DNA from: Lactococcus garvieae
GTDB taxonomy: Bacteria > Bacillota > Bacilli > Lactobacillales > Streptococcaceae
DNA length: 64,000 bases
Reading direction: 5' to 3'
Assembly: GCF_016027715.1 (NCBI RefSeq)
Contig: NZ_CP065691.1
Location: 248,001 to 312,000 of the forward strand
Both the position numbers and the translations under genes were made by a program. Of this stretch, positions 26,191-34,933 are shown one piece after another. The notes below the pieces were generated by a model. It worked only from the letters and a program-made list of their open reading frames with translations, made no database searches and was not told the origin of the DNA. Position 1 is the stretch's first letter. The number at the start of each line of letters is the position of its first letter.

Positions 26191-26227
26191 TTGGCACTTC
26201 TTTATTGAGTCTGATATAATAAATAAT
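26191..26227 (+). promoter_or_regulatory. folD promoter, leaderless type
   Basis: TTGGCA (26191-26196), 18 bp, extended -10 TGATATAAT (26212-26220), 7 nt before ATG 26228; no SD. Confidence 0.7.
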
Positions 26228-27073
26228 ATGAAAATTATTGATGGAAAAGCCCTTGCTGAAAAGATGCAAGAAGAACTCAAAGATAGAGTTATAAAATTAA
26301 AAGAAAAAGGCATTCAGCCAGGACTCGCTGTCATTTTGATTGGAGAAAATCCAGCAAGTCAAGTTTATGTACGAAATAAAGAACGTGTGGCAGCAAAACT
26401 TGGTTTTAAATCAGAAGTTGTTCGCTTGTCTGAAAATATTTCAGAAGCTGAGTTACTAAGTATGATTGAGGACTACAATACTGATGATTCATGGCATGGT
26501 ATTTTAGTGCAATTACCACTTCCTGCGCATATCTCTGAGGAAAAAGTTTTGTTAGCAGTCTCACCTGAAAAAGATGTTGATGGCTTCCATCCTATTAATA
26601 TGGGGAAACTCTGGAGCGGTGCACCGTTGATGATTCCCTCAACGCCTGCGGGTATTATGGAAATGTTTCGGGCTTATGATGTAGATCTTGCCGGTAAAAA
26701 AGCAGTTGTAGTCGGACGCTCAAACATCGTTGGTAAGCCTATGGCTCAATTAATGATGATGGCCAATGCGACTGTAACCATTGCACATTCACGCACAGAA
26801 AATCTATCTGAACTTACACGATCCGCAGATATTTTAGTTGTGGCTATCGGACAAGATCGTTTTATTAAGGCCGAAGATGTAAAACCAGATGCAGTAGTAA
26901 TTGACGTTGGTATGAATCGGGACGAAAATGGCAAACTACACGGAGATGTTGATTTTGATCAAGTGAAGGAAGTCGCGAGTCTCATTACCCCAGTCCCAGG
27001 AGGAGTGGGCCCTATGACGATTACGATGCTGATGGAACAAACTGTGCGTGCAGCTGAAGCTTCTGTAAGATAA
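26228..27073 (+). CDS. folD: Bifunctional methylene-THF dehydrogenase/cyclohydrolase
   Basis: Interconverts 5,10-methylene-THF and 10-formyl-THF. 281 aa from ATG 26228. Catalytic block [17 protein letters not shown], second signature [16 protein letters not shown], and the Rossmann stretch [13 protein letters not shown] are clear. The longer in-frame extension to 26147 covers the promoter and is rejected. First gene of the folD-xseA-xseB group typical of Lactobacillales. Confidence 0.96.
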   Translation: MKIIDGKALAEKMQEELKDRVIKLKEKGIQPGLAVILIGENPASQVYVRNKERVAAKLGFKSEVVRLSENISEAELLSMIEDYNTDDSWHGILVQLPLPAHISEEKVLLAVSPEKDVDGFHPINMGKLWSGAPLMIPSTPAGIMEMFRAYDVDLAGKKAVVVGRSNIVGKPMAQLMMMANATVTIAHSRTENLSELTRSADILVVAIGQDRFIKAEDVKPDAVVIDVGMNRDENGKLHGDVDFDQVKEVASLITPVPGGVGPMTITMLMEQTVRAAEASVR

Positions 27074-27105
27074 AAAATCACACATATTTTAGAAAGAATA
27101 AAAGC

Positions 27106-28359
27106 ATGACAGAGTATTTAACAGTATCAACTCTAACCAAATACCTGAAAGCAAAGTTTGATCGCGATCCTTACTTGGAGCGCGTTTATTTGACGGGAGA
27201 AATTTCAAACTTTCGTCAGCGACCAAGCCATCAATATTTTGCCATTAAAGATGAAAAATCTGTTATACAGGCAACAATGTGGGCGGGGCAATTTAAAAAA
27301 CTCGATTTCAAACTAGAAGATGGAATGAAAGTTCTTGTTACAGGACGAATCAGTCTTTACGCCCCATCAGGGTCTTATTCTATCAATATCGAAAACATCG
27401 TACCCGATGGTATTGGTGCCCTAGCGGTCAAGTTTGAACAGTTGAAAAAGAAATTGACAGCAGAAGGGCTTTTTAACCAGCAATGGAAGCAAGAGTTACC
27501 ACTTTTTTCCAAAAAAATTGCGGTAATTACAAGCCCTTCAGGTGCAGTCATTAGGGATATTATTACAACTGTTAACCGGCGTTTTCCTATGAGCCAGATT
27601 TTACTCTATCCGACCAAAGTCCAAGGTGCGGGGTCTGCCGAAGAAATTGCAGCTAATATTGAAATTGTAAACGAACGCTCAGATATTGATGTGCTCATTG
27701 TGGGACGGGGCGGTGGCTCTATTGAAGACTTGTGGTCATTTAATGAAGAAATTGTCGTACGTGCTATTTTTGAGTCACGGATTCCTATCATTTCTTCCGT
27801 GGGACACGAAACAGATACAACCTTGGCGGACTTTGTTGCAGACCGTCGCGCAGCTACTCCGACTGCAGCGGCAGAGCTCGCAACGCCTAATACAAAGCTA
27901 GATCTGTTAACGTGGAGTAATGATCAAGAACGCCGTATGAGAAATCGAGTGGCGCATCTCATTAAAGTTCAAAGGGATCGAGTAGAAAAATTATCAAATT
28001 CAGTAGTTTTTCGTCAGCCAGAGCGTCTTTATGATGGTCATATTCAGAAAATAGATCATTTAACGAGCCGACTCCAAAACTTGACTGAAAACAAAATAAA
28101 CCGCGAAAAATATCGTTATGAATTATCGGCAGGCAAATTAGTACCAGCTTTTGCGAAAATCTACGAAAAAAAGCAAAATCAGGTAAACCATCTCGTTCAA
28201 GCCCTTCTTTTAATGGATATTAGTAAAATTAAGGCACGAGGTTTTTCGGTCGTCACAGCCCGTGATGGCAAGATTATTAAGAGTGTCCATGAGATTCAGT
28301 CTGGCGATCAGGTGAACTTAGAACTAAGTGATGGCACAGCTCGTGCAGAAATAAAATAA
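27106..28359 (+). CDS. xseA: Exodeoxyribonuclease VII large subunit
   Basis: Catalytic subunit of ExoVII, degrading single-stranded DNA. 417 aa: N-terminal OB-fold (residues about 1-100, [22 protein letters not shown]), then the nuclease domain with [21 protein letters not shown] and [28 protein letters not shown], and a coiled-coil. Lies 33 nt after folD and 10 nt before xseB. Confidence 0.96.
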   Translation: MTEYLTVSTLTKYLKAKFDRDPYLERVYLTGEISNFRQRPSHQYFAIKDEKSVIQATMWAGQFKKLDFKLEDGMKVLVTGRISLYAPSGSYSINIENIVPDGIGALAVKFEQLKKKLTAEGLFNQQWKQELPLFSKKIAVITSPSGAVIRDIITTVNRRFPMSQILLYPTKVQGAGSAEEIAANIEIVNERSDIDVLIVGRGGGSIEDLWSFNEEIVVRAIFESRIPIISSVGHETDTTLADFVADRRAATPTAAAELATPNTKLDLLTWSNDQERRMRNRVAHLIKVQRDRVEKLSNSVVFRQPERLYDGHIQKIDHLTSRLQNLTENKINREKYRYELSAGKLVPAFAKIYEKKQNQVNHLVQALLLMDISKIKARGFSVVTARDGKIIKSVHEIQSGDQVNLELSDGTARAEIK

Positions 28360-28368
28360 AGGATAAAT

Positions 28369-28593
28369 ATGGCTACAAAAAAAGAAGCAAAATTTGAAGA
28401 AAATTTAGTTGAACTTGAAACTATCGTCAAAAAACTCGAAAGCGGAGATGTTGCCTTAGAGGATGCAATCTCTGAATTTCAAAAAGGAATGCTACTTTCT
28501 GAAAAACTTAAAACTACTTTAAATGAAGCAGAAAAAACATTGGTAAAAATAGTTGGCAAAGATGGTTCAGAAGCAGAATTTACAGGAGAATAA
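28369..28593 (+). CDS. xseB: Exodeoxyribonuclease VII small subunit
   Basis: 74-aa helical subunit that coats XseA. The family signature [35 protein letters not shown] is recognisable. SD AAAGGAT before ATG 28369. Ends with its own terminator, so ispA downstream is not in the same transcript. Confidence 0.95.
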   Translation: MATKKEAKFEENLVELETIVKKLESGDVALEDAISEFQKGMLLSEKLKTTLNEAEKTLVKIVGKDGSEAEFTGE

Positions 28594-28594
28594 A

Positions 28595-28620
28595 AAGATT
28601 GCTTAGGGCAGTCTTTTTTT
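28595..28620 (+). terminator. xseB terminator
   Basis: AAGATTGC / GCAGTCTT (one G-U), T run. Confidence 0.8.
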
Positions 28621-28662
28621 GTTTACTTAGTCCGTAAATGGGTCGGTTATTTCTAGATTCGG

Positions 28663-28671
28663 TGCTATAAT
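28663..28671 (+). promoter_or_regulatory. Extended -10 of glycerate kinase gene
   Basis: TGCTATAAT at 28663-28671, about 28 nt before the start. Confidence 0.55.
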
Positions 28672-28698
28672 ATTAATAGAAAGAAAGTGAGACGGGAT

Positions 28699-29754
28699 AT
28701 GAAAATTGTAGTAGCGATAGATTCTTTCAAAGGCTCTGCCACAAGTTCAGAGTTAAATCAAACAGTAAAATCAGCAATTATATCTTCCTTTCCCGAAACA
28801 AACGTAGAAACTTTTGAAGTAGCTGACGGCGGTGAAGGAAGTATTTCAGCTTTGAAATCCAAATTAGGTGGAAGTCTGATACCGGTTGAAACAGTAGATT
28901 TATTAGAACGCCCTCTTCAGGCTTCCTATCTCTTAGTGGACCACAAACTAGCTTTCATTGAAGCGGCTGAGGTTGTAGGAATTGATAAGATTGTACCCAG
29001 TGAGGAAACAATCCAACACGCGACAACTTTTGGTTTAGGTGCCTTATTTAAAGATGCGAAACAGCGAGGAGCCACAGAAATTATCCTCAGTCTTGGCGGG
29101 ACTGGGACTTCAGATGGAGGTTTAGGATTACTGACCGCCTTAGAAAATGAGGACTTTTCGCATCTTAAAATTACAGGTTTAGCGGATGTTACCAATGTAT
29201 ATGCTGGTCAAGAAGGTTATGCAAAATTTTTCGGTAAGCAAAAAGGGGGAACCTCAGAAATTTTAGAAAAGCAAGATATAGCTGCACAAAGTTTTGTAAA
29301 AAAAATAAAGGCGGAGAGAAAGATTGACCTCCAGCAGATACCAGGTACGGGAGCAGCTGGAGGCCTTGGGGCAGCAATTGTTTTACTTGGAGGACATCTT
29401 GAATCAGGATTTACGAAGATTGCTCAACTTTTGAAGATGGAAGAAAGTATCAGGGATGCGGACTTGATTATTACGGGTGAGGGACGTATGGATTTTCAAA
29501 CAGCAAATGGTAAAGTACCTTTTGGAATGGCTAAGTTGGGAGAAAAATATGGCTTACCTACTGTGGCTTTTTGTGGTGCTCTAGCAGATGATTTAGGTGA
29601 AATGAACCAGGTTTTACTTGCCAGCTACAGCATCCAACGTGAGGTGCTTCCACTGGAAAAAGCGATGAACAAAGAAGTTACATTAAAGAATATCAAAGCC
29701 CTCACAGAAAATGTGATTAAGACATGGTTCTACGCTCGGAAAACAAAAAGATAA
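28699..29754 (+). CDS. glxK: Glycerate kinase, type 1
   Basis: Phosphorylates D-glycerate. 351 aa from ATG 28699; MKIVVAIDSFKGSATSSELN, EVADGGEGS, LSLGGTGTSDGGLGLLTAL, GTGAAGGLGAAIV and ITGEGRMDFQTANGKVPFG are the family blocks. An in-frame GTG at 28687 lacks SD spacing. It has its own promoter and sits inside the otherwise conserved xseB-ispA interval, so it is an insertion into that cluster. Confidence 0.93.
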   Translation: MKIVVAIDSFKGSATSSELNQTVKSAIISSFPETNVETFEVADGGEGSISALKSKLGGSLIPVETVDLLERPLQASYLLVDHKLAFIEAAEVVGIDKIVPSEETIQHATTFGLGALFKDAKQRGATEIILSLGGTGTSDGGLGLLTALENEDFSHLKITGLADVTNVYAGQEGYAKFFGKQKGGTSEILEKQDIAAQSFVKKIKAERKIDLQQIPGTGAAGGLGAAIVLLGGHLESGFTKIAQLLKMEESIRDADLIITGEGRMDFQTANGKVPFGMAKLGEKYGLPTVAFCGALADDLGEMNQVLLASYSIQREVLPLEKAMNKEVTLKNIKALTENVIKTWFYARKTKR

Positions 29755-29809
29755 AGGAATTTGCTGCGAAACATAAACCCCTTAGTTTTATCAAAGCTCT
29801 GTTATAATA

Positions 29810-29818
29810 GGAATAACA
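29810..29818 (+). promoter_or_regulatory. Extended -10 of the 58-aa gene
   Basis: TGTTATAAT at 29810-29818, 19 nt before the start codon. Confidence 0.6.
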
Positions 29819-29837
29819 AAAAAACAGGAGCACAAGT

Positions 29838-30014
29838 ATGGATTGGAACAACTTAGTAGATAAAGCAAAAGAGCTTGCAGAAAATGTACCTGATGACATG
29901 AAGCAAAAAGCTGAAGAAGTAATGAGTGAGCAAGTCGAGCAACATGCACCAGAAAACTTGAAAGATCAAGCACAAGGACTTATAGACGGTTTGAAGGGTA
30001 AACTTGGCTTGTAG
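29838..30014 (+). CDS. Small acidic helical protein, 58 aa
   Basis: ATG 29838 to TAG 30014, below usual ORF cut-offs. SD AGGAG lies 8-9 nt upstream and a good extended -10 precedes it. Residues such as MDWNNLVDKAKELAENVP and the repeated pattern K-Q-K-A-E-E / L-K-D-Q-A-Q-G-L suggest two or three amphipathic helices, no Cys, no membrane span. I do not recognise a family with certainty; it resembles short stress-type helical proteins. A 14-bp palindrome AAAGAACGTTCTTT (30023-30036) follows the stop. Confidence 0.8.
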   Translation: MDWNNLVDKAKELAENVPDDMKQKAEEVMSEQVEQHAPENLKDQAQGLIDGLKGKLGL

Positions 30015-30116
30015 ATTAGAAAAAAGAACGTTCTTTACTTATGAGCGTTTTTTATATTAAGGAAATGAATCAAGCTAGGGAGTATTATTTTTCTAGTGGA
30101 CTTTATTTCTTTGAAA

Positions 30117-30132
30117 TGGGATAATATAAGTA
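30117..30132 (+). promoter_or_regulatory. Leaderless-type promoter of ispA
   Basis: Extended -10 TGGGATAAT (30117-30125), 7 nt before ATG 30133; no SD. Confidence 0.5.
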
Positions 30133-30984
30133 ATGAATACCGATATGAAAAGGCTTAATACAGAGCTAACAAAATTTTATAAAAAAACTGAAATTCCAAA
30201 ACATTTGACGGATTCGATTGTTTACTCACTAGGAGCTGGTGGTAAAAGAATCCGCCCCCTTTTATTCTTAAAAATGCTTGAATCTTTTGGAATAACACTT
30301 GAAACTTACCACTATCAAGTGGCTGCTACAGTCGAGATGATTCATGCAGGAAGCTTAATTCATGATGATTTGCCTGCGATGGATGATGACGATTACCGTC
30401 GGGGACAGCTTACCAACCATAAAAAGTTTGATGAAGCAACAGCTATTTTAGCAGGTGATTCCCTCTTTTTAGATCCCTACTATATCTTGGCAACAGCAAA
30501 TCTACCAGCTGCAACAATTGTAGCTTTAGTCAAAGAACTATCCTATGCGAGTGGTTCATTGGGTATGGTAGCAGGCCAAATTTTAGATATGGATGGCGAA
30601 GGAAAAAACTTATCTTTGGAACAAGTCAAAGAAATACATACTCTTAAAACAGGGAGGATGCTAACTTTTCCTTTTGTAGCAGCTGGTATTATAGCCGAAA
30701 AATCAGAAAAAGTTATTACCACTCTACGAAAAATTGGTCAAAACTTGGGATTAGCCTTTCAAATACGTGATGACATCATTGATGTGACAGGTACATTTGA
30801 AGAAATTGGAAAAACACCAGGCAAAGATATTCTTGAAGAAAAGTCGACGTATGTGGCTTTACTCGGTTTAGAAGGAGCGCAAGAAGCTCTAGATAAATTA
30901 TTGAATAGTGTAAAATATGAATTAGCACAGATTACATCAAGTGTTGAAATCATCGAAATTATAGAAAGTTTAGAAATAAAATGA
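30133..30984 (+). CDS. ispA: Polyprenyl (farnesyl/geranyl) diphosphate synthase
   Basis: Condenses isopentenyl diphosphate units to supply undecaprenyl and quinone precursors. 283 aa. First Asp-rich motif HDDLPAMDDDDYRRG, second QIRDDIIDVTG, and GGKRIRPLLF at the start. The ATG of tlyA overlaps its stop (ATGA at 30981). Together with tlyA, argR and recN it forms the standard Lactobacillales cluster. Confidence 0.93.
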   Translation: MNTDMKRLNTELTKFYKKTEIPKHLTDSIVYSLGAGGKRIRPLLFLKMLESFGITLETYHYQVAATVEMIHAGSLIHDDLPAMDDDDYRRGQLTNHKKFDEATAILAGDSLFLDPYYILATANLPAATIVALVKELSYASGSLGMVAGQILDMDGEGKNLSLEQVKEIHTLKTGRMLTFPFVAAGIIAEKSEKVITTLRKIGQNLGLAFQIRDDIIDVTGTFEEIGKTPGKDILEEKSTYVALLGLEGAQEALDKLLNSVKYELAQITSSVEIIEIIESLEIK

Positions 30985-31790
30985 AAGAAAGAGTAGATGT
31001 TTTAGCGACAAACCAAGGACTGTTCGAAACAAGAGAGCAGGCCAAACGTGGCGTTATGGCAGGCTTAGTGGTAGATGCTAAATCAGGAGAACGTTTTGAC
31101 AAGCCGGGTCAAAAAATCGAAGATAGTGTAGAACTTAGACTTAAAGGAGAGAAGCTTAAATATGTGAGTCGTGGTGGCCTAAAACTAGAAAAAGCGCTCC
31201 ATGAATTTGGTCTTTTAGTAGAAGATAAAACTTGTCTAGACATTGGTGCCTCAACAGGTGGCTTTACCGATGTTATGCTACAAAATGGGGCAAAGCGAGT
31301 TTACGCTTTAGATGTTGGAACAAACCAGCTGGCTTGGAAGCTTCGTAAAGATGCACGTGTGGTTGTAATGGAGCAGTTTAATTTTCGTAAAGCAGTTTTA
31401 TCTGACTTTGATCAAGGGCAGCCAGAATTTGCTTCCATCGATGTGAGCTTTATATCCCTTGATTTGATTTTACCTCCATTATTTGATATTTTAGCAGATG
31501 GGGGAGATGTTGCTGCTTTGATTAAACCTCAGTTTGAAGCTGGTCGAGATCAAGTAGGTAAAAACGGAATTATTAAAGATCCAAAAATCCATCGCCTAAC
31601 CATTGAAAAAGTAGTAAATAAGGCTTTAAGTATAGGATTTTCAGTAAAAAACTTAACTTTCTCACCAATTAAAGGTGGGGCAGGGAATGTTGAATTTTTG
31701 GTACATCTTAAAAAAGAAAAGACAGCTGAAATTGCTCCTCGTGTTGATATTGAAGCTGTACTCGAAACAGAAAAGGAAACATTAGCATGA
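30981..31790 (+). CDS. tlyA: TlyA-family rRNA methyltransferase
   Basis: 269 aa. N-terminal S4 RNA-binding domain (residues 1-60), then an FtsJ-like Rossmann methyltransferase (CLDIGASTGGFTDVMLQNGA, KPQFEAGRDQVGKNGII). TlyA proteins 2'-O-methylate 16S/23S rRNA; some family members are described as haemolysins. Overlaps both ispA and argR by 4 nt, so it is translationally coupled. Confidence 0.93.
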   Translation: MKERVDVLATNQGLFETREQAKRGVMAGLVVDAKSGERFDKPGQKIEDSVELRLKGEKLKYVSRGGLKLEKALHEFGLLVEDKTCLDIGASTGGFTDVMLQNGAKRVYALDVGTNQLAWKLRKDARVVVMEQFNFRKAVLSDFDQGQPEFASIDVSFISLDLILPPLFDILADGGDVAALIKPQFEAGRDQVGKNGIIKDPKIHRLTIEKVVNKALSIGFSVKNLTFSPIKGGAGNVEFLVHLKKEKTAEIAPRVDIEAVLETEKETLA

Positions 31791-32233
31791 GAAGAGAAGA
31801 AAGACTTGACTTTATTTCAAGACTCATCACTGCAAAAGAAGTACAAACACAAGATGAGCTTGTACATGAACTTTTGGAAAATGATATTGATGTGACACAA
31901 GCCACAGTTTCACGCGATATCAAAACTTTAGCCCTCATAAAAATCCCAGGAAGTCGAGGAGGTTATCGCTATGCTTTGCCACAGCAGCATGATGATGAAC
32001 AAAAAGATCTCCTCCATAAAGAGTTAGCAAGTGAAGCTATTCTTGAGATGAAAATACAAGAAAATATGATTTCGATTATAGCTCGACCTGGGACAACAAG
32101 TGTCATAAAAAAAAGTTTAATTAGTCGTTATAACACGAAGATATTTTCTGTCATGACGGATGATGACAGTATTCTGGTTATCTGTGAAACAAGACGACAA
32201 GCGAACACAATTTATGACGAATTAAGTTTATAA
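31787..32233 (+). CDS. argR: Arginine repressor family regulator
   Basis: 148 aa, with a winged-helix N-terminal domain (residues about 1-65, TQATVSRDIKTLALIKI) and C-terminal oligomerisation/arginine-binding domain (MISIIARPGTTSVIKK). Lactococci need two ArgR-type proteins (ArgR and AhrC); the copy beside recN is usually called AhrC or ArgR by context. Fourth gene in the ispA operon. Confidence 0.92.
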   Translation: MRREERLDFISRLITAKEVQTQDELVHELLENDIDVTQATVSRDIKTLALIKIPGSRGGYRYALPQQHDDEQKDLLHKELASEAILEMKIQENMISIIARPGTTSVIKKSLISRYNTKIFSVMTDDDSILVICETRRQANTIYDELSL

Positions 32234-32243
32234 AGGAAACAGT

Positions 32244-33908
32244 ATGCTACAAGAAATTTCGATCAAAAACTTTGCAATTATCGAAGAAATTCATCTCTCT
32301 TTTGAAAGTGGGATGACTATTTTGACTGGGGAAACTGGTGCTGGGAAATCCATTATTATTGATGCTATGGGTCTTTTACTGGGCGGACGTAGCTCTAGCG
32401 ATTTTGTACGTACAGGAAAAGACAAGGCTGAAATTGAAGGACTTTTCTTTGCAGGAAAAAATAAAGAACTTGATCAAAAACTAGAAAATCTAGGTCTTGA
32501 AAGTAGCAGCGAGCTTATTTTACGACGAGATATTTTTGCTAATGGCCGTTCAGTCTGCCGTGTAAATGGTCAGATGGTTAATTTGACTACTCTGCGAGAA
32601 ATAGGGGAACTTCTGGTTGATATTCATGGTCAGCATGATAACCAAGAATTGATGAATGCAAAGCATCACTTACGTTTGTTGGATGAGTTTGGTGATGAAA
32701 CTTTTGAACAGATTAAAGCGGAATACCAAGTCAAGTTTGAATACTATAAAAAAATTCGTCAGTCATTAGAAACTCGGCAAAAAAATGAGCAAGAATTCGC
32801 TCAACGCATCGAAATCCTACAATTTCAAGTGGAAGAAATTGAAGCAGCTGATATAAATTTGAAAGAGGATGAACAACTCCAAACACGTAGAGATAAGCTG
32901 ACAAATGCTAAAAATATTGCTGACGCGCTTAATACAGCCTACTTAGCTTTAGATGATGAAGAAGGTGACTTCTCAAGTCTTAGTGGAATTCGCACGGCCA
33001 TGTCTGAGCTAGAATCAGTGGCTGAATTTGATCAAGATTATCAAGATTTATCAGATAAAACGATGGATGCTTATTATCTGCTTGAAGAAGTGTCTACAAA
33101 ATTAGCGATATCCCTTGATACGATAGAATTTAATCCAACAGAACTTTTGCAAATTGAAGAAAGAATCCTGACTTTGAACACTTTACGTAAAAAGTATGGG
33201 CCCGAACTTTCCGATGTTTTGAAAACCTTGGAAAAAATCCAGCTGGAACTTTCCGATTTAACAGGTGGTACAGAGGATAGTGAAAGTCTGGAAGAAGCTC
33301 TTAAAAAGGCACAAGCAGACCTTTTAGTAGCGAGTGACCATCTTAACAGCGCACGCCATGCTATAGCAAAAGAACTAGAAGCAGATATCAAAAAAGAACT
33401 TGCGGATCTTTACATGGAGAAAGCCGACTTTTCGGTCCACTTTGAGAGTGGAAAATTCTCTAGCAAAGGCAATGAGCAAGTAGAATTTTACATTCAAACT
33501 AATCCTGGCGAAGGATTTAAGCCTCTAGCTAAAACAGCTTCAGGAGGAGAACTTTCACGCTTAATGTTAGCGATTAAATCGAGTTTTTCAAGACGTGAAA
33601 ATAAAACTTCTATTGTGTTTGATGAAGTAGACACAGGCGTTTCTGGGCGTGTTGCTCAGGCTATTGCTCAAAAAATTTATAAAATTGCACGTGCAGGACA
33701 GGTATTAGCAATCTCTCATCTGCCACAAGTGGTAGCAATTGCGGATACACAGTTTTATATTGAAAAAGCCTCAACAGACGATGTGACAACTTCTACAGTG
33801 CGAAAACTTGAATTAGAAGAACGGATTGAAGAAGTTGCGAAAATGTTAGCTGGAGATGATGTAACCGTAGAAGCGCTGGCACAAGCAAAACGATTACTAA
33901 CGGAATGA
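32244..33908 (+). CDS. recN: DNA repair ATPase RecN
   Basis: SMC-like protein acting early in double-strand-break repair. 554 aa: Walker A GETGAGKS (near residue 30), coiled coil about 150-370, ABC signature TASGGELSRLMLAIK, Walker B TSIVFDEVDTGVSG and switch LAISHLPQVVAIAD. SD AAAGGAAA before ATG 32244. Last of the conserved cluster; the next gene begins at its stop. Confidence 0.96.
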   Translation: MLQEISIKNFAIIEEIHLSFESGMTILTGETGAGKSIIIDAMGLLLGGRSSSDFVRTGKDKAEIEGLFFAGKNKELDQKLENLGLESSSELILRRDIFANGRSVCRVNGQMVNLTTLREIGELLVDIHGQHDNQELMNAKHHLRLLDEFGDETFEQIKAEYQVKFEYYKKIRQSLETRQKNEQEFAQRIEILQFQVEEIEAADINLKEDEQLQTRRDKLTNAKNIADALNTAYLALDDEEGDFSSLSGIRTAMSELESVAEFDQDYQDLSDKTMDAYYLLEEVSTKLAISLDTIEFNPTELLQIEERILTLNTLRKKYGPELSDVLKTLEKIQLELSDLTGGTEDSESLEEALKKAQADLLVASDHLNSARHAIAKELEADIKKELADLYMEKADFSVHFESGKFSSKGNEQVEFYIQTNPGEGFKPLAKTASGGELSRLMLAIKSSFSRRENKTSIVFDEVDTGVSGRVAQAIAQKIYKIARAGQVLAISHLPQVVAIADTQFYIEKASTDDVTTSTVRKLELEERIEEVAKMLAGDDVTVEALAQAKRLLTE

Positions 33909-33916
33909 GGAAAAGT

Positions 33917-34876
33917 ATGTTTACGTTAAAAGATTTCAAACAGGCCTACCAAAAATTTTGGGTGGGTTACATGTCCTTTAAAGAAAGAACCAACCGCAAA
34001 GATTACTGGTTAGCCATGCTTGGGCACGGTTTACTTACTCTGATCTTACTTTTGCTTTCTTTCTTATTTGAGGCTTTATCAAACGATGTATTACCAGATA
34101 TCTGGTCTGTTTTTTCATATTTTTTCCTTGGGTTATGGGTAGTCTATGTGTTATTAACAATGTTACCTTTTTGGGCGATTGCTGTGCGACGTTTACGCGA
34201 TGCGGGTCTCCCTTGGGAATTGATTTTTATTCTCTTAGCACCAGTTGGTGGACTTTTAGGGATGTTTGTTCTGAACGCTCTACCTTCTACTCAGTTTCAA
34301 AGGCAGTTGCCAGAATTTTCCGAGGCCGCTTATCGCAAGCCTAAGATTCAAGAAACTGGGCATGAGACATTTTTCCAAGCATGGAAGAATTATTTTATTG
34401 GTTATGTATCGTTCACAGGCCGTACAAGTCGTATTAGCTTTTGGATGGTACAACTGGTCTTTGCTGTACTCTTTGCCATTTTTGGCATTTTGCTTGTAGG
34501 CGTTCATTTGTTTGAAATGGCACTCTTTGGTGGTGCATTTCTTGCCACTTGGATGCTTATAGCACTAATTTTCTTAATCGGCATGGGGTTATTACTGCCC
34601 ACACTGGCTCTATTTGCACGTCGTTTTCGTGATGTGGGTTTATCAGACTTTGCGATTGGCTTAATCTTTCTAGTAGCCATAATGTTGATACTCTTGAGCA
34701 ATATCACACATGCTGTAGATGTAGCAAGCTTTGGGATATACGATTTCGCGCTACTAAATTATCTTTTATTCTTGCTTGATTTTGTCTTTGTCCTGCTCAT
34801 TATTTTTGTGACTACCCAAGACAAGAATCAACTGGTACAGAAGGAAAAAACACTTTTGTTTAGAAGAGAGGGCTGA
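33917..34876 (+). CDS. Tandem DUF805 membrane protein
   Basis: 319 aa from ATG 33917, which has AGGAAAAG in front (an in-frame ATG at 33905 overlaps the recN stop). Two copies of the DUF805 unit: FKQAYQKFWVGYMSFKERTNR...RRLRDAGL (residues about 6-110) and FFQAWKNYFIGYVSFTGRTSR...RRFRDVGL (about 150-250), each with three to four TM helices. Function unknown; DUF805 proteins often occur as single units, so this is an internal duplication. Translationally linked to recN. Confidence 0.88.
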   Translation: MFTLKDFKQAYQKFWVGYMSFKERTNRKDYWLAMLGHGLLTLILLLLSFLFEALSNDVLPDIWSVFSYFFLGLWVVYVLLTMLPFWAIAVRRLRDAGLPWELIFILLAPVGGLLGMFVLNALPSTQFQRQLPEFSEAAYRKPKIQETGHETFFQAWKNYFIGYVSFTGRTSRISFWMVQLVFAVLFAIFGILLVGVHLFEMALFGGAFLATWMLIALIFLIGMGLLLPTLALFARRFRDVGLSDFAIGLIFLVAIMLILLSNITHAVDVASFGIYDFALLNYLLFLLDFVFVLLIIFVTTQDKNQLVQKEKTLLFRREG

Positions 34877-34933
34877 AATATTCAGTCTTTTTTGCTATAA
34901 TAAATAAAATCACTAAAGAAATAAGGATATGTT

